From an uncultured Erythrobacter sp. (GTDB lineage: Bacteria; Pseudomonadota; Alphaproteobacteria; Sphingomonadales; Sphingomonadaceae): DNA of 64,000 nucleotides. The notes below the pieces were generated by a model. The model was not told the DNA's origin. It searched no databases and saw only the letters and a list, made by a program, of their open reading frames with translations. Shown in pieces: positions 14,886 to 24,423 of the stretch. Each line of letters begins with the position of its first letter. Positions within the stretch are counted from its first letter, which is position 1. The stretch is from NCBI GenBank assembly GCA_947503155.1, contig CANNCL010000005.1, positions 1 to 64,000 of the forward strand, in the 5' to 3' direction. The translations under genes and the position numbers were made by a program.

Positions 14886-17402
14886 TTAGAAGCGGTAGCC
14901 GACCTCTACGCCAACCAAGCGCCTCGCCCCCGGTGAGATGAAAGACCCGCCAAATTCAATCGCGGGGATCACCTCATTCAGATATTTACGGTTGAGGGCA
15001 TTTTCCGCGAATATCGTCGCCCGGAAATCGCCAACTTCTACGCCAGCACGAAGGTTGAGCACACCAAAAGCGTCGCGCCTAGCCACTCCGTAATTCGCGT
15101 TCCCAACGAAATCGGGCAGCGCCAAGGCGGAGATTGGCAGAAGGCCAGAGAACAAAGTGGGCGCCTCCTGATCTTGGAAAGAATGGAACCATGTAGGCCC
15201 GGTGATCCGGTAATCGGCCCGCATGATAAGATCGACACTATCGTTCATCGGCACATCGATCTCTGTGCCCAAGTTGATCGTGTAATCCGCGGTGTATGGC
15301 GACTTATTACCGACTGTTGACGGGCGTGAGCTGTTGGCTTGAATTTCCGATTCCGTGACGTTGATAGACCCAAAGAATGTCCAGCCCTCAACCACCTCAG
15401 CAGAGGTGTTGAATTCGATCCCGTAAACATCAACCTCGTCGATATTGGAAACCACGCGCAGCAGGCCGAACGGCCCGACGAAGAATTCGAAGAACTGCAT
15501 GTCTTCGATGTCAGTGTAATAACCCGCGAGGTCGAACGTGATTGCCCCATTGGCAATCTCGCCCTTCACGCCGACTTCGAATGCGGAAGAAACCTCTTTG
15601 TCATATTGGTCTTCGATGCTCACATCTGCGCCGATGAATTGCACAAAGTTGGCATCAATGATCGCCGAAGACCCTTGGTTGTTAAAGCCGCCCGATTTGA
15701 AACCGATGCCCCAGTTCGCATAGAAATTGAGATCAGGATTGGGCTGCCAGCTCAGGCTGACTTTGGGTTGCAATTGCTTGAATGTTTCTTGCACCGGCGC
15801 AAAGTTTCCAAAGGCAAGGCCAGGATTGATCGGACCGCCGGTGAAGGGATCAAGAGCGCCTGCTGGCACTTGCGATTCTGACGAACGATCCTCGATATCG
15901 TACCGCAGCGCGAGCCCCGCAGTGAAGTCACCAGAGGAATATTCCGCACTCCCAAACGCCGCAAAAACGGTCGTATCGAAGGAATCCGCCAATAGCAGCG
16001 AAGTTGGGTTCGCGCTGCCCGGTGCATTGAACAGCTCGCGGCTGACCCCTGCTCCGGTGTCGCCGCCAATACTAACACCGGTTTCGCGATCAATGCTGAG
16101 GAAATACGCGCCAATTTGCCAATTCAGATCGCCGCCGCCGCTCGATGCGAGCCGGATTTCGCCGCTAATGTCAGACTGATTTCGAATTTGCAGCTGTGTG
16201 CCATCGCAGGTCGTCGGGCTGTACGCGCCGAATGTGGAGCCGTTTGCCGGCGCGAAGATGAAGGGGACCGGAATTTGCCCCACCGCTCCTGGTTGATTGA
16301 CGGGAAATCCGGTTAGGTTGGCGGTGCTGGCGAAACAACTGTCGACAACATTGCTCGCCGCGGGGTCAACTGCTGAGATGAAGCGCGCAAAGTCAGCCGA
16401 CGTGCCATCGGCGGTCAATTCCTGCTGAACATCGGAATATAGCGCCCATGCGGTGAGGGCGACACCGCCAAAATCGTGTTCAACCTTGGCCGAAATATCG
16501 AAACTGTCTTGCTCGTTTGTCGGGCGGATATTCCCGTAATAGCGGAACGGATGCTCGTTCACATCTTCAAAGAATGCCGGGTTCACACCCGCAAAGTTGG
16601 GGAGGTGGAATGACGAATTGAAATTAATTGATGCGCCGCGAAGCTGCGAATACCGCGCCTTCACGTCCAGCTCTGTGGTTTCGCTAAGATCGGCGATAAT
16701 GCGCCCATCGATCGTCCAAACTTCCTGATCATCAACTACATCGGCATCTAGGAATTCATTGCGGAAGAAACCGTCGGTCGTGCGGTAATATCCGGACAGG
16801 ACGAAGCCCAAATTGTCCGCGAGAGGGCCTGAGATGAAGGCTGTCCCCTCCGCCGTGCTCTCATTTGCATAGGACGCCCGGACCGCGCCCTCGAACCGGT
16901 CGCCGGGGCGCTGGGTGGTGAGAACAATTGCGCCCGCTGCTGCGTTGCGGCCATACAGCGCGCCTTGCGGCCCCTTTAGGATCTCAACCTGCCTTAGCGT
17001 GCCCTGATTTTGGTTCAGCTGCGCCGTATTTGTTTTCAAAATACCGTCGACGACAAGCGCGACTGAGCTTTCCGCGTCGCGCGCGCCATTGATGCCGCGA
17101 ATGTTAATCTGCGTATCGCCAGCCTCCGCTGTCCCCGTTACGATTGTCACACCCGCCGTCAATTGAGCGAAATCCTGCGCATTTTCAGCCCCGGTTTTCT
17201 CCAATGCGTCTGCCGTGAGGACCGAAACCGATGCAGGCACGTCCTGCAAGCGCTCGCTTTGCCGGCGCGCCGTTACGATGATCGCATTGTCATCATCCTC
17301 TTCTGCGGCCGGGTTAGCGGATGCAGATTGTGCGAATGCTGGCGTGGATGCACATGCGATGGCCGCAAATGAAGCTGCGGCCATAAGGCTGTAGTGACGC
17401 AT
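14886..17402 (-). CDS. TonB-dependent outer-membrane receptor
   Basis: 838-residue energy-dependent outer-membrane importer. It has a signal peptide ending in TPAFAQ, a TonB box region (DNAIIVTARR), a plug domain (VPASVSVLTADALEKTG, then GPQGALYGRNAAAGAI) and a long 22-strand barrel ending in an aromatic (VEVGYRF), as family members do. The start at 17402 follows AAAGGGG; longer versions lose the signal peptide. It is the large sphingomonad type that serves uptake of organic molecules as often as siderophores. Its promoter lies in the GntR dyad region, so it is probably induced by the same substrate as the catabolic operon. Confidence 0.93.
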   Translation of the reverse strand: MRHYSLMAAASFAAIACASTPAFAQSASANPAAEEDDDNAIIVTARRQSERLQDVPASVSVLTADALEKTGAENAQDFAQLTAGVTIVTGTAEAGDTQINIRGINGARDAESSVALVVDGILKTNTAQLNQNQGTLRQVEILKGPQGALYGRNAAAGAIVLTTQRPGDRFEGAVRASYANESTAEGTAFISGPLADNLGFVLSGYYRTTDGFFRNEFLDADVVDDQEVWTIDGRIIADLSETTELDVKARYSQLRGASINFNSSFHLPNFAGVNPAFFEDVNEHPFRYYGNIRPTNEQDSFDISAKVEHDFGGVALTAWALYSDVQQELTADGTSADFARFISAVDPAASNVVDSCFASTANLTGFPVNQPGAVGQIPVPFIFAPANGSTFGAYSPTTCDGTQLQIRNQSDISGEIRLASSGGGDLNWQIGAYFLSIDRETGVSIGGDTGAGVSRELFNAPGSANPTSLLLADSFDTTVFAAFGSAEYSSGDFTAGLALRYDIEDRSSESQVPAGALDPFTGGPINPGLAFGNFAPVQETFKQLQPKVSLSWQPNPDLNFYANWGIGFKSGGFNNQGSSAIIDANFVQFIGADVSIEDQYDKEVSSAFEVGVKGEIANGAITFDLAGYYTDIEDMQFFEFFVGPFGLLRVVSNIDEVDVYGIEFNTSAEVVEGWTFFGSINVTESEIQANSSRPSTVGNKSPYTADYTINLGTEIDVPMNDSVDLIMRADYRITGPTWFHSFQDQEAPTLFSGLLPISALALPDFVGNANYGVARRDAFGVLNLRAGVEVGDFRATIFAENALNRKYLNEVIPAIEFGGSFISPGARRLVGVEVGYRF

Positions 17403-17540
17403 GGAAAAAGTACCCCTTTGGCTGTCCCCCTGAAGTCGGGGCAGTGTTTGTTCCGATCCCTCGAATTGCAAACTGCGGCCTTGTCATCCCTGCCTCGAAG
17501 CAAAGCTCACGGGCAATTCGGCACAAATTGGCAGCTTGCG

Positions 17541-17578
17541 TTGACCATTCTGTATTGTATACAATTTGGGTGAGTCAA
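17541..17578. promoter_or_regulatory. 38-bp perfect dyad, probable GntR/FCD operator between divergent promoters
   Basis: The inner palindrome ATTGTATACAAT (17554-17565) is a typical FadR-subfamily operator core. Flanking it at exactly 8 bp on each side are TTGAC (17541-17545) and its complement GTCAA (17574-17578), centred on the same point. The outer arms look like -35 elements for both directions, so one dimer could block both the TonB receptor and the gntR operon. Confidence 0.7.
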
Positions 17579-17630
17579 GCTTCAACCACCACTGCAAGCA
17601 CTGTCGCAATTGATAAGTGAGACCCTGACA

Positions 17631-18299
17631 ATGACCAAAGCGTCAGACCGCGCATACAGCATGATCAGAGCGATGATCCTTTCGGGCGAATTGGTCGCAG
17701 GCGATCCTGTCCGGGAGGAAGCATTGGCGGAACGCTGCGGGGTATCGCGCACCCCTGTGAGAGAGGCATTGCGCCGACTCGAAGTGGACCTCATGATCCG
17801 CAAAACCGACTCACAACGCAGTTTTGTCGCCGACTGGTCGCTCGATGATGTTGGAGATGCGTTCGAACTGCGCGCCATGCTAGAAGGCCACGCGGCGAAG
17901 CGCGCGGCGCGGAACATGACAGATGACGTTTTGAAGCAGTTGCGCTCTTGCAACACAGCAATTGAAGCAGCGATTTCGGGCAGAAAACCGGATGTTGCAA
18001 CGTTCCTTGATCGCAACCGAGAATTTCACGCGCTTGTGCTCAAAACCGCCGGTTCGCGCCGCCTTACGACCCTGCTTACCGCCTTGATCGAGCAACCGGT
18101 CGTCTGGCGCACAGCGCATCATTACAGCCCCGAAGCTTTTCGCCGTTCACATAGCGAACATGACGACTTGCTCGCCGCATTTGGACGCCGCGATGGGGCC
18201 TGGGCAGAAACCATTATGGCTGGTCATATTCGCAGAGCCTTTCACGCCTATTCAGATGCGCATCTGGACATGAAGGCGCAGGAACGAGGTGCGGCTTGA
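17631..18299 (+). CDS. GntR-family (FCD/FadR subfamily) transcriptional regulator
   Basis: 222-residue repressor or activator. The N-terminal winged helix contains IRAMILSGELVAGDPVREE split as expected for GntR and the recognition segment CGVSRTPVREALRRLE; the C-terminal FCD domain (FELRAMLEGHAA, DRNREFHALVLKTAG, HDDLLAAFGRRD) has the Asp and His positions that bind a metal and a carboxylate effector. The ATG at 17631 has AAGTGAG upstream and is preferred over TTG 17610. It is the first gene of the catabolic operon and shares one base with the next start. The dyad 53 bp upstream suggests autoregulation; a second matching palindrome lies at 18307. Confidence 0.92.
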   Translation: MTKASDRAYSMIRAMILSGELVAGDPVREEALAERCGVSRTPVREALRRLEVDLMIRKTDSQRSFVADWSLDDVGDAFELRAMLEGHAAKRAARNMTDDVLKQLRSCNTAIEAAISGRKPDVATFLDRNREFHALVLKTAGSRRLTTLLTALIEQPVVWRTAHHYSPEAFRRSHSEHDDLLAAFGRRDGAWAETIMAGHIRRAFHAYSDAHLDMKAQERGAA

Positions 18300-19237
18300 T
18301 GGATGAAATGTATACATTACCTATCGAAATTGTTGAGGTGAGCCCGCGCGACGGCCTTCAAAACGAACCAACCCAGATCAGCACGAATGACAAAATCAGC
18401 CTAATAGAGGGCGCCATCGAAGCGGGAGTTCGGCGCATCGAAGTGACCAGCTTCGTCAATCCGCGCGCCGTGCCGCAAATGGCAGACGCGGATGATGTTT
18501 GCGCACGCCTGCCTGAACGCGGCGACGTTACCTATATCGGCTTAGTAATGAACCAAAGGGGCGCAGACAGAGCGCTTGCTACGGGTAGAATCGATCAGTT
18601 GGGCGCAGTCTGCGTAAGCACAGATACGTTCGCGATGGCCAATCAAGGTCAGACGTCAGACGGCTCTGTTCAAGCGGCAAAATCCATCATCGAAAGCGCG
18701 AAGTCCGCTGGCAAGACCGCCCAAGCGACGATCGCGGCGAGTTTTGGCTGTCCGTTCGAGGGGGAAGTGGCCGAAGACCGTGTTGTCGCAATGGCAAAAG
18801 AATTGGTGAAATCTGGCCCCGTCGAAATCGCGCTGGCTGATACGATTGGGGTCGGAAATCCAGCGCATGTCGCGCGGTTAGTGAGCAAGGTTAAAGACGT
18901 GATCGGATCGCTGCCGGTCCGCGTTCATTTTCACAACACGCGCGGCACGGGCCTGGCCAATGTGTGGGCCGCGATCGGTGCTGGAGCATCGAGTGTTGAT
19001 GCGTCGATAGGCGGATTGGGCGGTTGCCCATTTGCGCCCGGCGCGGCGGGCAACGTCGCAACAGAAGACGTTGTTTACATGCTGGAACGCGCGCAAATTG
19101 CGACCGGCCTTGATCTTAACTCGCTCATCCAAACCAACGCTTGGCTGGGCAAAATCATGCAAAAAGAGCTGCCCGCAATGGTGGCAAAATCGGGCGGTTT
19201 TCCCGTCCCTAGTAATCAGAATAAGGAAGTGGCCTAA
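18299..19237 (+). CDS. Hydroxymethylglutaryl-CoA lyase-like enzyme
   Basis: 312-residue TIM-barrel lyase of the HMG-CoA lyase / DRE-TIM family, which splits a 3-hydroxy-acyl-CoA (HMG-CoA, or relatives such as citramalyl-CoA-like thioesters) by retro-Claisen cleavage. Visible residues: VSPRDGLQNE (catalytic Arg and metal Asp), EVTSFVNPRAVPQMAD, the metal pair HFHN, and the catalytic cysteine in GGLGGCPFAPGAAGN. The ATG at 18299 overlaps the gntR stop by one base and follows GAGG. The coding start contains the palindrome AATGTATACATT. The CoA transferase four genes on could make its substrate; the natural acid is unknown. Confidence 0.88.
   Translation: MDEMYTLPIEIVEVSPRDGLQNEPTQISTNDKISLIEGAIEAGVRRIEVTSFVNPRAVPQMADADDVCARLPERGDVTYIGLVMNQRGADRALATGRIDQLGAVCVSTDTFAMANQGQTSDGSVQAAKSIIESAKSAGKTAQATIAASFGCPFEGEVAEDRVVAMAKELVKSGPVEIALADTIGVGNPAHVARLVSKVKDVIGSLPVRVHFHNTRGTGLANVWAAIGAGASSVDASIGGLGGCPFAPGAAGNVATEDVVYMLERAQIATGLDLNSLIQTNAWLGKIMQKELPAMVAKSGGFPVPSNQNKEVA
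18307..18318. promoter_or_regulatory. Second TGTATACA palindrome, possible intragenic GntR site
   Basis: AATGTATACATT is a perfect 12-bp palindrome sharing the TGTATACA core with the main operator at 17554. It lies within codons 3-7 of the lyase gene, where bound repressor could act as a roadblock. Functional status is unproven. Confidence 0.4.
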
Positions 19238-21306
19238 TGCGCTATCGTCTTGGGGTGGATGTCGGTGGGACGTTCACGGATTTGCTGTTGTTCGACACCA
19301 GCACGGGGAATTTCTGGCGTCACAAAACCCCGTCGACCCCGCATGATAGTTCAGAGGGCATCCTGAACGGCGTCAATGCCATCACAGCAGATGCAGGCAT
19401 CGATCCGAGCGAAATTGAATTCTTCCTGCACGGCACCACGGTTGCAACGAATGCTGTGCTGGAAGGGAAAGGCGCACGGGTCGGTTTGATCACCACCGAA
19501 GGTTACCGCGACATCATGCAGATCGCGCGCAGTTTTGTTCCGGGCGGATTGGCTGCCTGGATTGTGTGGCCAAAGCCTAAGCCGCTCGCCGCGCTCGAAG
19601 ACACATTGACTGTCGCTGGCCGGATGGATGCCGACGGCAATGAAGTGCGCCCAATCGACGAAGCGCAAGCGCGCGGCGTCATGGAACAACTCAAAGCGCA
19701 AGGTGTTGAGGCTGTCACCGTCAGCCTCATCAATGCTTATGTGAACGGCGCGCATGAAAAACGCATTGGCGAGATAGCAGCGGAAGTTTTCGGCGATATT
19801 CCCATCTCGCTTAGCCATGAAGTGCTGCCTGAAATGCAGGAATATGAGCGCACACTTACAACGGTCGCCAATGCAGCGGTGCGCCCCGTAGTCGGCAACT
19901 ACATCTCGAACCTTCGCGACAAGTTGAAAGATGCCGGTGTGACCGGCAAATTGTCGCTGCTGCGTTCGGATGGCGGCCTGATGAGCAGCCAAAAGGCTGA
20001 GGAGCATCCGGTCAACATCCTGATGTCCGGCCCGGCGGGCGGCGTAACCGGCGCGATGTGGGTTGCCAAGAATGCTGGGCACAAGAACATCCTGACGCTC
20101 GATGTTGGCGGGACCTCTACCGACGTCGCATTGATCGAAAACCTCGAACCGCGCCGCGTGAGATCGACCGATGTTGGTCATCTATCCGTCCGCGCATCAT
20201 CACTCGATGTGAAGACCGTTGGCGCAGGCGGCGGCTCTATCGCGCATGTTCCTGAACTGACCGGCGCATTGCGGGTTGGTCCCGAAAGCGCAGGCGCAGT
20301 CCCCGGCCCTGTTGCTTACGGCAAGGGCGGCCAAGTCCCGACGGTGACGGACGCCAATGTTGTTCTCGGCTATCTGCCAGAGGATTTGCTGGGCGGATCG
20401 TTCCAGCTTGACCGAGAAGGCGCAACCAAGGCGGTCCAAACAATCGCCGACGCTCTTGGCGTAGGATTGATGGAGGCCGCCCGCGGCATCATCGACATTG
20501 TGAATGAAAACATGTTCGGCGCGCTGCGCATGATCAGTGTTCAGCAGGGCTATGACCCGCGGCATTTCGCGTTGATGGGATTTGGCGGCGCAGGTCCGCT
20601 GCATGTGAATGCGGTCGCTAAACTGATGGGCAGTTGGCCCGCAATCAGCCCCGTTTCACCCGGTGTGCTGTGCGCATTGGGCGATGCGACGACCCGAATG
20701 CGCACAGAAACCGCGCGGAGCTTTAGTCGCTTGGCGACGCAGACCGATGTCAGTGAGCTTGTTGCTCTGCTCAATGAAATGGCGGCGCAAACACGCGCGG
20801 AACTGGAGGCGGACGGCATTCCGCCCGACAGTATCACGAGCGAGTTTGAGGTCGATGTCCGATATGCGGGGCAAGCTTTCGAAGTGCCGCTGACGATTGA
20901 TCAAACGGCGCTGCAGGAAAAAGGCATTGATGGAATTCTCGCCCGATTCAATGAAGAGCATCGCCGCTTATTCACGTTTAACATGGATACGCCGCACGAG
21001 ATTGTGAACCTGCGCGCTGTGGCCATGGGCGAAGCGCTTGAGCTTGAAACGACCGAACTTGAGAAAGGCGATGGCGATCCGTCAGCGGCGAAAATTCGTG
21101 ACCACACGCTTTGGATGGATGGCGAAGAACGAGCGGCCATTATCTATGATCGCGCCAAACTTCGCCAAGGCGACATGATCGATGGCCCGGCCATCATCAC
21201 CGAAATGGATTCGACCACATTGATCGAAAATGACTGCAGCGCGGTCATTGATGCGGCCGGCAACATCCTCATCAATCCAAAGAGCAATTCAGGAACGGGG
21301 AGCTGA
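19237..21306 (+). CDS. HyuA-family hydantoinase/oxoprolinase, ATP-dependent subunit
   Basis: 689-residue large subunit of the HyuA family (N-methylhydantoinase, 5-oxoprolinase, acetone/acetophenone carboxylase relatives). The actin-like ATPase fold is shown by GVDVGGTFTDLLL at the N-terminus, LHGTTVATNAVLEGKGA, LDVGGTSTDVALI, GAGGGSIAHV and FGGAGPLHV. It would phosphorylate a lactam, imide or ketone so that the ring can be opened or carboxylated. Start and the previous stop share TAATG. With HyuB directly after it, this is a complete enzyme. Family alone cannot separate hydantoin, oxoproline, caprolactam-type or ketone substrates. Confidence 0.9.
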   Translation: MRYRLGVDVGGTFTDLLLFDTSTGNFWRHKTPSTPHDSSEGILNGVNAITADAGIDPSEIEFFLHGTTVATNAVLEGKGARVGLITTEGYRDIMQIARSFVPGGLAAWIVWPKPKPLAALEDTLTVAGRMDADGNEVRPIDEAQARGVMEQLKAQGVEAVTVSLINAYVNGAHEKRIGEIAAEVFGDIPISLSHEVLPEMQEYERTLTTVANAAVRPVVGNYISNLRDKLKDAGVTGKLSLLRSDGGLMSSQKAEEHPVNILMSGPAGGVTGAMWVAKNAGHKNILTLDVGGTSTDVALIENLEPRRVRSTDVGHLSVRASSLDVKTVGAGGGSIAHVPELTGALRVGPESAGAVPGPVAYGKGGQVPTVTDANVVLGYLPEDLLGGSFQLDREGATKAVQTIADALGVGLMEAARGIIDIVNENMFGALRMISVQQGYDPRHFALMGFGGAGPLHVNAVAKLMGSWPAISPVSPGVLCALGDATTRMRTETARSFSRLATQTDVSELVALLNEMAAQTRAELEADGIPPDSITSEFEVDVRYAGQAFEVPLTIDQTALQEKGIDGILARFNEEHRRLFTFNMDTPHEIVNLRAVAMGEALELETTELEKGDGDPSAAKIRDHTLWMDGEERAAIIYDRAKLRQGDMIDGPAIITEMDSTTLIENDCSAVIDAAGNILINPKSNSGTGS

Positions 21307-21309
21307 ACC

Positions 21310-23205
21310 ATGCCAGCACAAATCGTCGAAACAAACGCCCTGTCCTTCAACAAGCTAGACCTCGATCCGGTCACGCTCGACATTATCGAGAATGCCTTAC
21401 GCAATGCGCGGATCGAAATGGATGCCACCTTAGTGCGCACCGCTATGTCGCCGGGTATTCGCGAACAAGGCGATGCCTTTCCGCTGATCGCTGACCCCGC
21501 GGGCAAGATGATCGTGGGCCAATTTGGCAGCTTTATTGGCGGGTTCCTCAAAAGCTTTGATGGGACCATCGAAGACGGGGACATGATTTTCCTATCCGAC
21601 CCCTATTCCTGTGAAGGCGCGATTAGCCACTCCAATGATTGGCTGGTGATGTTGCCTGTGTTCAAGGATGGCCGCCTTATCGCTTATACCGCGATGTTTG
21701 GTCACCAATCCGACATTGGCGGCATGGTGCCGGGATCAATGCCAATCGAGGCGACGTCTATCTTTCAAGAGGGCGTTCGCATCCCGCCCGTCAAAATCTG
21801 GAAGAAGGGCGAATATAACGAAGACCTGATGAAGTTGGTGATGCACCAAACGCGCAAGCCGGACTGGTGTCAGGCCGACCTGAACGCGCTGATCGCCAGT
21901 TGCCGGGTTGCTGCAAACCGCGTGGTCGAAATCGCTGGGCGCTTTGGCGACGATGTCTATTATTCGGCAACGCAGGAATTGCTGGCGCGCAATCACCGCG
22001 CGATGAAGGCGTTGATCGGTCAGGCAATCCCCACCAACAAGGCCAGCTTTGAAGACTACATCTGCGATGATGGCAAAGGCTTTGGCCCGTACAAAATTAA
22101 ATGCACGATGTGGCGCGACGGCGAAAAAGTCATTCTCGACTTTGACGGCACCGATCCGCAATCCATTGCTTCGATCAATTTCTACCTCAATGAAAACATG
22201 TTCAAGATGTTCTTCGGCATCTACATGATCATGGTCTTCGACCCGCAAATCCTGTTCAACGATGGGTTCTACGACCTGATCGAGGTTCGCATCCCAGAAG
22301 GGTCGCTGCTTAAGCCGAAATTCCCGGCTGCGCTTTCTGGTCGGACCCATGCGCTGGGCCGGATTTTCGATATTCTTGGCGGGCTGCTGGGCCAGGGGAC
22401 ACCGGAATTCCTCAATGCAGCTGGATTTTCATCGTCGCCTCACATGTTCTATTCCGGTTGGGATAATCGCAAGGGAAGAGAGGGCGACTGGTTCCAACTC
22501 TTCCAAATTGGATTTGGCGGAATTCCGGGCAGGCCGCTGGGTGATGGCCCGGATGGTCATTCGCTATGGCCCGGCTTTACCAATGTCCCGAATGAATTCT
22601 TGGAGAGGTATTTCCCGCTTCGGATTGAGCGTTATGAAACCGAACCTGACAGCGGCGGCGCGGGCCTGCATCGCGGCGGAAACGGCATCCATATGACTTA
22701 CCGTTTTCTGGCCGATGGTGCGGTCGCGATCCATGATGATCGCTGGTTCGTCCCCCCTTGGGGCGTGAATGGCGGCCATCCGGGCAAACGCGCGACCAAA
22801 GTGCTCGAACGGCTCGACGGGACCACTGAAATCGTCGGCAACAAAGTCGAAGATGTCGAAGTGAAAGAGGGCGAGCAATTGCACTTCATCACTTGGGGCG
22901 GCGGCGGATGGGGCGATCCGCTGGAACGTGACCCGGAACTAGTGGCGCTGGAAGTGCGTCAGGGTCTCGTCACGATAGAAGGCGCACGCGAATACGGCGT
23001 GGTCATCAAGGCCGATCATACGGCCGATACTTCTGCAACCGATGCTCTTCGCACCGAAATTCTCAGCACACGCGGCGAATTGGAGTTGTTTGATTATGGT
23101 CCGGGAATAGAGGCTCTGCGTAAAGCCTGCGAAGAAGAAACGGGCCTGCCCGCACCAATTCAGCCCGTCTGGAAAGATAGGTATATCGCAGAGGCCGCAG
23201 AATGA
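21310..23205 (+). CDS. HyuB-family hydantoinase/oxoprolinase subunit
   Basis: 631-residue partner of HyuA. The N-terminus (LDPVTLDIIENALRNARIEMD) and motifs LSDPYSCEGAISHSNDW, FGHQSDIGGMVPG, DFDGTDPQS, GGAGLHRGGNG and TWGGGGWGDPLERDP mark hydantoinase B/oxoprolinase; His and Asp residues in the FGHQSDIGG region are likely metal ligands. It begins 3 bp after HyuA and overlaps the CoA transferase by 4 bp (ATGA). The third small subunit typical of acetone carboxylase is absent, which favours a hydantoinase/lactamase role over a ketone carboxylase, though this is not decisive. Confidence 0.9.
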   Translation: MPAQIVETNALSFNKLDLDPVTLDIIENALRNARIEMDATLVRTAMSPGIREQGDAFPLIADPAGKMIVGQFGSFIGGFLKSFDGTIEDGDMIFLSDPYSCEGAISHSNDWLVMLPVFKDGRLIAYTAMFGHQSDIGGMVPGSMPIEATSIFQEGVRIPPVKIWKKGEYNEDLMKLVMHQTRKPDWCQADLNALIASCRVAANRVVEIAGRFGDDVYYSATQELLARNHRAMKALIGQAIPTNKASFEDYICDDGKGFGPYKIKCTMWRDGEKVILDFDGTDPQSIASINFYLNENMFKMFFGIYMIMVFDPQILFNDGFYDLIEVRIPEGSLLKPKFPAALSGRTHALGRIFDILGGLLGQGTPEFLNAAGFSSSPHMFYSGWDNRKGREGDWFQLFQIGFGGIPGRPLGDGPDGHSLWPGFTNVPNEFLERYFPLRIERYETEPDSGGAGLHRGGNGIHMTYRFLADGAVAIHDDRWFVPPWGVNGGHPGKRATKVLERLDGTTEIVGNKVEDVEVKEGEQLHFITWGGGGWGDPLERDPELVALEVRQGLVTIEGAREYGVVIKADHTADTSATDALRTEILSTRGELELFDYGPGIEALRKACEEETGLPAPIQPVWKDRYIAEAAE

Positions 23206-24401
23206 GCGAGACTGCCAATAATGGCGCTCTAAAGGGACTGCGCGTCGTGGAAATGGGTCAGCTGCTCGCCGGCCCCTTCTGCGGTCAGTTGCTTGGCGAT
23301 ATGGGCGCCGATGTCATCAAGATAGAACCCCCCGGCAAAGGCGACCCGATGCGCGATTGGGGGCAAGGCAAAGAGAAGGTGCAATGGGAAGTCATCGCTC
23401 GCAACAAGCGTTCGGTAACCTGCAATTTGCGTGTCCCAGAAGGGCAAGATATCGCTCGTAAATTGATCGCCAATGCGGATATTTTGGTAGAGAATTTCAA
23501 ACCCGGAACACTGGAAAAATGGAGCCTTTCGCCAGAGGAACTCCACGCGATCAATCCTGGCCTAATCGTTGCCCGCATGTCCGGTTATGGTCAGACAGGC
23601 CCCTATTCCACCAGAGCCGGATTTGGCGGGATCGGCGAGGCGATGGGCGGATGGCGTTACATTGTCGGCGACCCTGATCGCCCCCCTGCCCGCATGGGCA
23701 TTTCCATCGGCGACACTTTGTGCGCAACTTACGGAACCATGGGCGTGCTCGCCGCGCTCCACCACCGCGAAAAAACCGGTGAAGGTCAGGTGATCGATAC
23801 CGCCCTGTACGAAGCGGTCTTGCAAGTCATGGAAGGGTTGGTGCCCGAATATGACTATAACGGCTTCACCCGCGAACGCTCTGGCTCCATCTTGCCCGGC
23901 ATTGCACCCAGCAACGTCTATTCTTGCAAGGATGGACCATTCATGATCGGCGCCAATAACGATGCGATCTTCGCCCGATTGACAGAGGCAATGGGGCAGC
24001 CCGAATTGGCTGAAGATCCTGAATATAAGACGCATTTGGCACGCGGCCGCAATCAAACCATCCTAGACGAAATGATCAATCAATGGACAGGCGCGCTAAC
24101 GATCGCAGAAGTCGATGCGCTAATGATCGAACACTCTATTCCTGCCGGACGTGTCTATACCGCGAAAGACATGCTCGATGACCCGCATTTCCGCGAACGC
24201 GAGGCAATCATCGAAGTCGAAACCGAAGGGCATGGGAAAATCAAAATGCAAAATGCATTCCCGCGATTTTCCAAATCAACTTCCGGTTTTCGCCGTTCCG
24301 CACCAACAAGCCCCGGTCAGCACAACGCCGAAGTGTTTGGTGAAGTTCTCGGCTGGGATGAGCAGATGCTCGCTGACAATGCTAAGAATGGGCTGATCTA
24401 A
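23202..24401 (+). CDS. CaiB/BaiF-type (class III) CoA transferase
   Basis: 399-residue formyl-CoA-transferase family enzyme that moves CoA between organic acids through a mixed anhydride. Motifs: VVEMGQLLAGPFCGQLLGDMGADVIKIE (here only cited in part as LLAGPFCGQLLGDMGADV), RNKRSVTCNL, MSGYGQTGPY and GEGQVIDTALYEAV, where Asp199 is the expected catalytic aspartate. It closes the gntR-lyase-hyuAB operon with a 4-bp overlap. A natural pairing is activation of a branched dicarboxylate that the lyase then cleaves. It ends 22 bp from the convergent NTF2-fold gene; a small GTCAC/GTGAC hairpin lies between but does not look like a terminator. Confidence 0.92.
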   Translation: MSETANNGALKGLRVVEMGQLLAGPFCGQLLGDMGADVIKIEPPGKGDPMRDWGQGKEKVQWEVIARNKRSVTCNLRVPEGQDIARKLIANADILVENFKPGTLEKWSLSPEELHAINPGLIVARMSGYGQTGPYSTRAGFGGIGEAMGGWRYIVGDPDRPPARMGISIGDTLCATYGTMGVLAALHHREKTGEGQVIDTALYEAVLQVMEGLVPEYDYNGFTRERSGSILPGIAPSNVYSCKDGPFMIGANNDAIFARLTEAMGQPELAEDPEYKTHLARGRNQTILDEMINQWTGALTIAEVDALMIEHSIPAGRVYTAKDMLDDPHFREREAIIEVETEGHGKIKMQNAFPRFSKSTSGFRRSAPTSPGQHNAEVFGEVLGWDEQMLADNAKNGLI

Positions 24402-24423
24402 GGGTGTCACGCCAGTGACGGCG

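Noticed and set aside
14226..24401. Creatinine/N-methylhydantoin degradation pathway as a firm assignment
   Set aside because: HyuAB and a carbamoylsarcosine-amidase-like hydrolase fit, but creatinine deiminase is absent and the CoA transferase, lyase and Rieske genes do not belong to that route.
24402..24423. Hairpin GTCAC/GTGAC as a terminator
   Set aside because: The stem is only 5 bp and no U-run follows.
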